Of a DNA stretch of 6,527 nt, positions 1 to 4,900 are shown piece by piece (the first letter of the stretch is position 1; each line of letters starts with the position of its first letter). Source of the stretch: JAFDCJ01 sp049669725 (GTDB taxonomy: Bacteria; Desulfobacterota; Desulfobacteria; Desulfobacterales; JAFDCJ01); assembly GCA_049669725.1 (NCBI GenBank), contig JBATKU010000049.1, positions 1 to 6,527 on the forward strand, written 5' to 3'. Position numbers and translations under genes: made by a program. The notes below the pieces were generated by a model. The model was not told the origin of the DNA. It searched no databases and saw only the letters and a list, made by a program, of their open reading frames with translations.

Positions 1-107
1 TCCCCCAGCATCCGATTGAGCAGGGTCGACTTGCCGGCATTGGGTGCGCCGAGGATAGAGACGTAACCTGATTTAAAATCGGCAGACTGCTCGTTGATGT
101 CTGTCAT
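1..107 (-). CDS. era: GTPase Era, N-terminal fragment (gene runs off the left edge)
   Basis: Era is an essential GTPase that binds 16S rRNA and helps mature the 30S ribosomal subunit; the family has an N-terminal G domain and a C-terminal KH domain. Only the first 35 codons are present. They show the P-loop G1 motif GAPNAGKS at residues 20-27, followed by TLLNRMLG, which is the usual Era wording at the usual distance from the start. G2-G5 and the KH domain lie outside the window. The ATG at 105-107 is chosen because it gives the normal Era N-terminal length and has a GGGAGG (118-123) ten bases upstream, inside the end of the toxin gene. The start overlaps the toxin stop as ATGA (104-107), so era probably shares a message with the toxin-antitoxin pair and may be translationally coupled to it. 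EngA/Der or another Era-like GTPase is the only real alternative, but GAPNAGKSTLLN strongly favours Era. Confidence 0.88.
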   Translation of the reverse strand, partial: MTDINEQSADFKSGYVSILGAPNAGKSTLLNRMLG

Positions 108-358
108 TTTCTGTATGCCTCCCGGCGGTGGCTGATTCTTAAAATAAGAGCTGTATCACCAATGATTGAATAAATTACCCGGTAATCTCCAACTCGTAAT
201 TTTCTTAAACCGGAGAATTTCCCGGATAACAAAGGAAAAGATTCGGCTTTTTCCGGAAGTTCTTCATCAATTTTACTCAAAATTCTTGCGGATTCATCCT
301 TGTCTATCCTCTTGAGATCGCGTGCCACCGATTTTTTGAAAGCAATCTTAAAGTTCAA
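104..358 (-). CDS. relE: RelE/ParE-family type II toxin (probable mRNA interferase)
   Basis: An 84-residue protein of normal length for the RelE/ParE superfamily. The RelE branch cleaves mRNA in the ribosomal A site and is held inactive by its antitoxin. Visible family marks are the basic N-terminal helix region (KKSVARDLKRI, residues 8-18), the conserved core GLRKLRVGDYRVIYSI (50-65) and the C-terminal HRREAYRK (77-84). The last supplies the Arg and Tyr residues typical of active RelE toxins, so I expect activity rather than a decayed copy. The start is TTG (356-358): no ATG lies in frame nearby, and GAGG (366-369) sits seven bases upstream. It overlaps the antitoxin end by 11 bases, the usual antitoxin-first coupling. 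Its TGA overlaps the era start. The rare start codon may keep toxin synthesis below antitoxin. A ParE-type gyrase poison cannot be excluded from sequence alone, but the C-terminal HRRE..Y favours RelE. Confidence 0.88.
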   Translation of the reverse strand: MNFKIAFKKSVARDLKRIDKDESARILSKIDEELPEKAESFPLLSGKFSGLRKLRVGDYRVIYSIIGDTALILRISHRREAYRK

Positions 359-566
359 GTTCTTTCCTCATATCTTCAACAGTGATAATCGGATCAGTGG
401 TATCGTGCAGCCGGTCATAGGCAACCTGCAAATCTGCCAATTCGGTCAAATAGGACTCTAAAGCCTTTTGAACATGAAAAGATTTAGGCCTTTCAGTCTC
501 TTCTGCGATATCAGATAGCTTTGAAGCAAGGTCATCCGGTATTCTTACGGATAGTGCAGTGCTCAT
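348..566 (-). CDS. Ribbon-helix-helix antitoxin of the RelE-family module
   Basis: A 72-residue protein with the ribbon-helix-helix layout. A short strand, ALSVRI (4-9), would insert as a dimeric beta-ribbon into the DNA major groove. Helix one runs from about 11 to 25 (DDLASKLSDIAEETE) and helix two from about 28 to 43 (KSFHVQKALESYLTEL). The acidic tail (44-72, ending RKELEL) is the part expected to wrap and inhibit the toxin. The CopG/RelB-like fold and the position directly before a RelE toxin identify it as the cognate antitoxin and autorepressor. The ATG at 564-566 is supported by a strong GGAGGAA (571-577). A perfect dyad just upstream (580-598) is the expected operator. The exact antitoxin subfamily is not clear from sequence, so no symbol is given. 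Confidence 0.87.
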   Translation of the reverse strand: MSTALSVRIPDDLASKLSDIAEETERPKSFHVQKALESYLTELADLQVAYDRLHDTTDPIITVEDMRKELEL

Positions 567-579
567 ACAATTCCTCCAT

Positions 580-598
580 TGTATTTAGATGTAATACA
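580..598. promoter_or_regulatory. Dyad operator of the toxin-antitoxin module
   Basis: A perfect inverted repeat TGTATT-N7-AATACA lies between the predicted -10 element and the antitoxin Shine-Dalgarno. A further TGTAAT follows at about 599-605, close to the half-site in sequence. Ribbon-helix-helix antitoxins usually bind short TGTA-type palindromes over their own promoter, so this is the natural site for autorepression by the antitoxin and antitoxin-toxin complex. Binding here would cover the transcription start region. That it also controls era is inference from the gene overlap. Confidence 0.6.
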
Positions 599-606
599 CT
601 GTAATC

Positions 607-636
607 ATTATAGGGTTAAATATCAAGGCCTATTAA
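607..636 (-). promoter_or_regulatory. Predicted sigma70-type promoter for the antitoxin-toxin-era genes
   Basis: On the minus strand a perfect -10 TATAAT lies at 607-612. A weak -35, TTAATA (631-636, four of six consensus bases), lies 18 bases further upstream. The start of transcription would fall near 600, inside or at the edge of the dyad operator, leaving a leader of about 35 bases. The -10 is convincing; the -35 is marginal. Confidence 0.5.
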
Positions 637-658
637 GAAAATTTCAGAAACAGCGAAA

Positions 659-706
659 AATCCAGAGACCCATTATTCCAATATTCCAGAATTCCACCAT
701 TCCAAT
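659..706. repeat. Array of 8-base ATTCCANN units in the engB-antitoxin gap
   Basis: Four exact hexamers ATTCCA start at 675, 683, 691 and 699, a strict 8-base period with two variable bases after each. Two degenerate units in the same phase precede them (AATCCAGA at 659, GACCCATT at 667). Read on the minus strand the unit is NNTGGAAT. The array abuts the hairpin that covers the engB stop. It carries no open frame worth calling and no promoter-like element. It may be part of a dispersed intergenic repeat, which I cannot test here. Confidence 0.7.
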
Positions 707-724
707 TGGGGCGAAGCCCTAATT
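704..724 (-). other. Hairpin spanning the engB stop codon
   Basis: Nine base pairs around a three-base loop: AATTGGGGC (704-712), GAA (713-715), GCCCTAATT (716-724). One pair is G-U on the plus-strand RNA or an A-C mismatch on the minus-strand RNA. The engB stop codon (719-721) lies within the stem. There is no T-run after the stem in the engB reading direction, so it is not a classical intrinsic terminator. It could still slow polymerase, protect the 3' end of the engB message, or be one end of the repeat unit next to it. Confidence 0.5.
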
Positions 725-1321
725 TGTATTATCTTCTCTGGTTGTAGTCAGGGTCAAAATTGCGTCCCAGACGGCATCCCTGCCCCGGCGGGTTTTGGCC
801 GAGAACAGGATCACATCCTCTTTTTCCACCGCCAGGGCCCGGACGATGGCGTCCTGCTGCTTGACTATTTTTGTTTTGGAAAGCTTGTCTGTTTTGGTGA
901 GGACCAATATCCCGGCAATCGAAAAATGCGCCAGCCAGCCGATGAGATTTTGTTCTTCCTCCCGGGGCAGGCGCCGGATGTCCATAATGATGACCACCCC
1001 TTTCAACGTCTTGCGGGAGGAAAGGTAGGTTTCAATCATGGGGCCCCATTTTTTCCTGACGGCTACCGGGACCCTGGCATAGCCATAGCCGGGTAAATCG
1101 ACAAACGTGAGGTTGTTATTGATGTCGAAAAAGTTGATCAACTGGGTGCGCCCCGGGGTGGAACTGGTTTTGACCAGGTGCTTGCGGTTGACCAGGGTGT
1201 TGATCAGGCTGGATTTGCCGACATTCGAGCGGCCGGCGAAGGCAATCTCCGGCAAATCCTCAGGAGGGTACTGGGCCTTTTTGACCGCACTGGTGACAAA
1301 TTCGGCAGATTTGATGATCAT
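719..1321 (-). CDS. engB: Ribosome-biogenesis GTPase EngB (YihA/YsxC)
   Basis: EngB is a small essential GTPase that binds the maturing 50S subunit. The 200 residues match the usual family length of about 195-210. All GTPase motifs are visible: G1 GRSNVGKS (30-37), the switch-I region SSTPGRTQ with G2 threonine (53-60), G3 DLPG (75-78) with the family-typical continuation YGYA, G4 TKTD (142-145) and G5 SAK (174-176). The N-terminal wording QYPPEDLPEIAFAGRSNVGKSS is characteristic of EngB rather than Era or Der. The ATG at 1319-1321 is chosen because the protein then starts where homologues do; AGAGG (1330-1334) sits eight bases upstream, and GGAG (1323-1326) is too close to help. It ends 152 bases before the antitoxin gene, across a hairpin and repeat array. 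Nothing suggests damage; the gene looks intact and functional. Confidence 0.96.
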   Translation of the reverse strand: MIIKSAEFVTSAVKKAQYPPEDLPEIAFAGRSNVGKSSLINTLVNRKHLVKTSSTPGRTQLINFFDINNNLTFVDLPGYGYARVPVAVRKKWGPMIETYLSSRKTLKGVVIIMDIRRLPREEEQNLIGWLAHFSIAGILVLTKTDKLSKTKIVKQQDAIVRALAVEKEDVILFSAKTRRGRDAVWDAILTLTTTREDNTN

Positions 1322-1336
1322 GCTCCAGACCTCTGG

Positions 1337-1374
1337 TTGCCGGCAGTCGGTCTCTGGTTCCTGCCTCCCGGCAA
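1337..1374 (-). repeat. Inverted repeat in the engB leader
   Basis: TTGCCGG (1337-1343) and CCGGCAA (1368-1374) form a perfect 7-base-pair stem with a 24-base loop. A competing pairing, GGCAG (1342-1346) with CTGCC (1361-1365), lies inside. A direct repeat CTCTGGTT also occurs at 1331-1338 and 1352-1359, 21 bases apart. If transcription starts near the predicted engB promoter, this folds just upstream of the engB ribosome-binding site and could affect its translation. No known riboswitch or protein-binding leader is recognised. Confidence 0.4.
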
Positions 1375-1418
1375 TTGATTACCGATCGCTTTTTTTCGCA
1401 GCTGGGTTTCGGTTAACG

Positions 1419-1448
1419 GTTATACCACTTTTCAAAAATAAATTTCGA
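1419..1448 (-). promoter_or_regulatory. Possible extended -10 promoter for engB
   Basis: On the minus strand TGGTATAAC (1419-1427) is an extended -10 (TGN before a five-of-six TATAAT match). A weak -35, TCGAAA (1443-1448), lies 18 bases upstream. It would start transcription near 1412 and give engB a leader of about 90 bases that includes the inverted repeat. This is the best minus-strand candidate between engB and the next gene, but it is a prediction only. Confidence 0.35.
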
Positions 1449-1674
1449 AATGCGGAAGGGCGGTATAAGTGATTGTAGTTAAAAAGCTCGAATAATGGAA
1501 CATTTCTTAACAGCCGCTATAATGATAACAAATTTGAAGCTAATGCAAGAAAAATTTAGATCCATCCGTTTTGTCCGGCCAAACCCATGCTGCGTAAGGG
1601 TCTTCAGAATTGTAAAGAAGTCAATAAAGCAAATGAGAATCATTTTTTTATTTTTTATTGTATTCAAAAATATC
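1449..1674. other. AT-rich intergenic stretch without a recognisable gene
   Basis: This stretch lies between the engB promoter region and the dyad at 1675. Short open frames exist on both strands (about 1495-1722 plus, 1479-1667 minus). They overlap each other, have no good ribosome-binding site and give low-complexity hydrophobic or basic peptides unlike any family I know. A TATAAT occurs at 1518-1523 with only a poor -35. A small all-A/T-rich hairpin, AAATGA-GAA-TCATTT (1631-1645), is followed by a T-rich run. No tRNA, rRNA or known structured RNA was recognised. Confidence 0.5.
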
Positions 1675-1703
1675 TTGACAGATAAAATGTCAATAAGTAG
1701 TTT
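1675..1703 (+). promoter_or_regulatory. Candidate promoter with a built-in dyad
   Basis: A perfect -35 TTGACA (1675-1680) is followed, 17 bases on, by TAGTTT (1698-1703). That element keeps only the three most conserved -10 positions. The -35 is also the left arm of an inverted repeat TTGACA-N7-TGTCAA (1675-1693), so a dimeric repressor could occlude it. The upstream sequence is A/T-rich. No open frame follows; the next strong element is the terminator at 1809-1842, which suggests a non-coding transcript. Confidence 0.35.
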
Positions 1704-1709
1704 GCAACT

Positions 1710-1842
1710 TAAAATTCGATGAAGATGCTTCTTTCAAAATAAAAATGTAGAACTGAACTGGAATCGGTTTGAAGTTATGAGAGATTTTAAGCGTTGAGTG
1801 AAAAAAGCAAAGGGATCTGACGGCCATCAGATCCCTTTTTTT
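1710..1842 (+). ncRNA. Candidate small RNA ending in a strong intrinsic terminator
   Basis: The terminator at 1809-1842 must end some plus-strand transcript, yet no gene lies upstream on that strand. Starting from the TTGACA promoter candidate, the product would be about 133 bases. Besides the terminator stem it could form GAAG-AUG-CUUC (1721-1731) and AACUG-GAAU-CGGUU (1756-1769), the latter extendable by AACU/AGUU (1751-1754 with 1773-1776). The only ATG-led frame near its start (1719-1742) has seven codons. No known RNA family was recognised. The start position is inferred from a weak -10 and could be wrong. Confidence 0.3.
1809..1842 (+). terminator. Rho-independent terminator
   Basis: A perfect 12-base-pair stem, AAAGGGATCTGA (1809-1820) with TCAGATCCCTTT (1827-1838), closes a six-base loop CGGCCA. 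On the plus strand CCC is followed by seven T. It insulates the promoter of the large gene that begins just downstream. On the minus strand the stem is followed by TTTGCTTTTTT, so it could act in both directions, but no minus-strand gene lies upstream of it here. Confidence 0.85.
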
Positions 1843-1849
1843 ATGCGGC

Positions 1850-1877
1850 TTTAAACTATGAAAATATTAAATATAAT
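1850..1877 (+). promoter_or_regulatory. Promoter of the large YD-repeat gene
   Basis: A perfect -10 TATAAT (1872-1877) is preceded, at a 16-base spacing, by TTTAAA (1850-1855), four of six bases of the -35 consensus. Transcription would start near 1884, seven bases before the GGAGG of the next gene, giving a leader of under 20 bases. It comes directly after the terminator, so the large gene appears to have its own dedicated promoter. No operator-like dyad overlaps it. Confidence 0.5.
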
Positions 1878-1902
1878 GATTTTCCAATGTGGAGGTAGGG
1901 GT

Positions 1903-4900
1903 ATGTTAAAAAGAGCTCTTTTTGTATTGGTCATTTTTATCGCTATACTATTCTTTTTACAGAATGCTTCTGCCAGCTATGACATTTCTTCCTTTTCAAT
2001 TTTTGCCACAAATAGCGTCTGGATTCGACAAGGGGCAACCTTATCAAGCGGTGATGTCGGCGTGAAAGATCTTAGCCCCGGTCCATGGCTTAATTCTCGG
2101 TCAGAGATAGTGATTGGCAGGACTGTCAATATTCCCGATGGTATTGCGATCTACGGAGACACTATAAAGATCAAAACTAACGCCTCTGTGTTCGATGTCC
2201 ATTACAATGAGCTGAAAAACAACGGCACAATTAGGGGAGCCGAGCACACACCGCTTCAACTACCATTGGATGTATCTCTTCCCGATTTCCCAACACCCGT
2301 TCCCGGGACCGAAAGCCATGAAATCGCCCGGGGTGAAACCCTTACTCTTGGGCCTGGTGCTTATGGAGAGATTATGGTTCGACGAAATGCCACTCTCATT
2401 TTGACCGGGGGCACATATCATTTTGAAAACCTGGATCTGGGTGATGGTGGTGGCTCAACGGTCCTGTTTCAAGCTCCAACCGAATTGATCATCAACCAAC
2501 GCCTTGAACCAGGCAGGAATGCGGTTATCGGTCCTGAACCAGGTTCGGGTATCGGTGCAAAGGACATCCTTATTTATGTTAACGGAATTAACGGCGGCAC
2601 GGGAAATTTAAGTGCCTTACCAAAAGCTGCCACCGTTGGAATTGGCAATACACTTATGGCAAATATCTATGCACCCAACGGAACCATTTGGATTAAACAG
2701 GGTGCTGTCGCGGAGGGCGCGCTTATTGGAAAAGATGTACGGGTGGGCTTCGGGGTCAATGTCGACCATGATAGCGGTTTTGGAGATGAGCTCTCGGTGA
2801 GTATTAACGCCGCACCAGCTGCCATTTCGCAGGGAGAAACATCCATCCTGTCATGGAATTGCACCAATGCAGATAGCACCCATATCGACAATGGCATCGG
2901 TATTGTAAATCCGAACCACTCTATTTCTGTCTCGCCGGATCATACTACCACCTACACCATAACTGCCATCGGGCCTGAAGGTTCTGCAAATGCACAGGTT
3001 ACAGTGATGGTGACCGGCAATCCGGAACAACTACCTGAAGGCTCTTTCGGAAAGCAATATGAGGACTTGATTCCGCCGGATTCTACAGTTGATTCATATG
3101 ATTCAAAGCGGTTTTCATTGATAACCGGTAAAGTCCAGGATTTGGCAGAGTCTTCCGTAGCAGGTGTTTCCATCGCCATCCAAGGCCATCCGGAATACGG
3201 AACTGTTGCAACCGATATTGAAGGACGGTTCACCATTCCTGTTGAAGGTGGTGGAATGCTGACGGTTATGTTTCAAAAAGATGCCTTTATATCCGCTCAG
3301 CGCAAAGTTTACGTGCCCTGGAACGAAATCGCGATTGCAGAGACGATTCAGATGATCACTGAAGACCCCACCTCAACCACGATTACTTTCAACAGCGATC
3401 CAAACATGGTGGTCACCCATCAAAGTATGAGAGTCACAGATAAATTCGGCAGCCGCTCCACCTCCATGGTTTTCACCGGTGATAACCGGGCCTATTTGGT
3501 AGACGAATACGGCAATGATGTAATCGAGCTGACAACCATCACCACCAGAGCAACTGAATATACGACTCCTGAATCAATGCCGGCGAAACTTCCGCCGACT
3601 TCAGCTTATACTTATTGCGTTGAACTGAGTGTGGATGGGGCACAGCGAGTGAGATTTGATAAACCGGTCACTATTTGGGTTGACAATTTTCTGGGGTTTG
3701 ATGTGGGCATCGCAGCGCCAGTGGGCTTTTATGATCGTGATCGTGGTGTCTGGGTTCCGGAGAAGAACGGTAAGGTAATCAGACTGTTGGACACCGATAC
3801 CGATGGTGTCGTGGATGCCCTGGACGCGGATGGCGATGGCCAACCGGATGACCTCAATGAAGATGGCTATTTTGACGATGAGGTAAATGGGCTCGAAGAT
3901 ACACAAAAGTATCAGCCAGGGCTTACTTACTGGAGAGCAGAGATCGCGCATTTTTCCCCCCATGACATAAATTGGGCTAGAAGAATTATCGCAAACTACA
4001 CTCCGTTAACACCACATGGCCCGGAAAGTTCTATTTTGCCCAATCCCAAAGGCGTACCGGCCACAACAACGGCAAAACCCGAAGAACCTGTAAAACCACC
4101 GGGAAAGGACAATTGCCTGAGTTCTTATGTGGAGAACCGCAGTCAAATCTTTCATGAGGATATTCCTATCCCCGGCACCGAGATTACCTTGCACTACGCC
4201 AGCAACCGGGTGGACGGTTATCATTACGGGGTTTCGGTTCCCGCCAGCGGAGAAACCGTGCCAGATGGCTTAAAGAGAATCATCGTTAAGGTTCGTGCCG
4301 CGGGTCGAACATTTGAACAATTTTTGGATCCATTGCCCAATCAGAAGGCCGAATTCATTTGGGACGGTCTTGATCATTTGGGAAGGCGGCTAAACAGTGT
4401 TACCACCGCTAAAGTCGATATCGGCTTCGTATATGATGCCGTCTATACAGTGCCGCCGCTGCTAGAGCAGGCGTTTGCCATCGCCGGGCAAGATTTAACT
4501 TCAGTTTTGACTCGACAGGACGCAACTTTGTGGGAAAAAAGCGATTTAGAAGTTCCGATACTGCCAAGAAAAAGACACGGCACTTTAGCGAAAGGCTGGA
4601 CGCTGTCGATACAGCACCAGCTGGATTCAAAGGAACCGCCCACGCTGCACAAAGGTGACGGCACAATTTATAGGAATGAGACGGTGATTGTCGAAACCGT
4701 AGCCGGCAACGGACTTAGCGGTTACAGTGGTGACGGTGGACCTGCCACTGAGGCCCGGATAGACACACCGTATGGCCTTGCTCTGGATTCAATCGGCAAC
4801 TTTTTCTTTGCCGACTATTGGGAAAATCGCATTCGCAAGGTGGGTACCGACGGCATCATCACTACCGTGGCCGGAAATGGGATTAGTGGCTACGACGGGG

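Noticed and set aside
675..706. CRISPR-like reading of the ATTCCANN array
   Set aside because: The unit is only 8 bases with 2 variable positions; there are no 20-40-base repeats and spacers and no cas genes.
1420..1468. Inverted repeat TTATACC/GGTATAA and the ATTTCGAAAT palindrome between its arms
   Set aside because: The arms are short with a 35-base spacer, and the left arm is explained by the predicted engB -10. Chance is a sufficient explanation.
795..1472. Plus-strand frames opposite engB
   Set aside because: They are antisense shadows of a clear EngB coding sequence, with peptide composition and no motifs to support them.
1495..1523. Promoter at the perfect TATAAT 1518-1523
   Set aside because: The best -35 at a usable spacing matches only three of six bases, and no gene follows within reach; AT-rich DNA yields such hexamers by chance.
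1631..1649. Hairpin AAATGA-GAA-TCATTT followed by a T-run as a second terminator
   Set aside because: The six-pair stem is almost entirely A/T and too weak to be a convincing terminator.
1495..1722. Plus-strand open frame of 75 codons in the intergenic region, and the opposing 62-codon frame at 1479-1667
   Set aside because: They overlap on opposite strands, lack good Shine-Dalgarno sequences, lie in AT-rich DNA, and give peptides with no recognisable family pattern. The plus frame also reads through the candidate promoter dyad.
1858..1878. Alternative in-frame ATG starts for the large gene at 1858 and 1876
   Set aside because: Both precede the predicted transcription start near 1884, lack their own ribosome-binding site, and would put a non-hydrophobic extension before the signal peptide. 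ATG 1903 has GGAGG at the right spacing.
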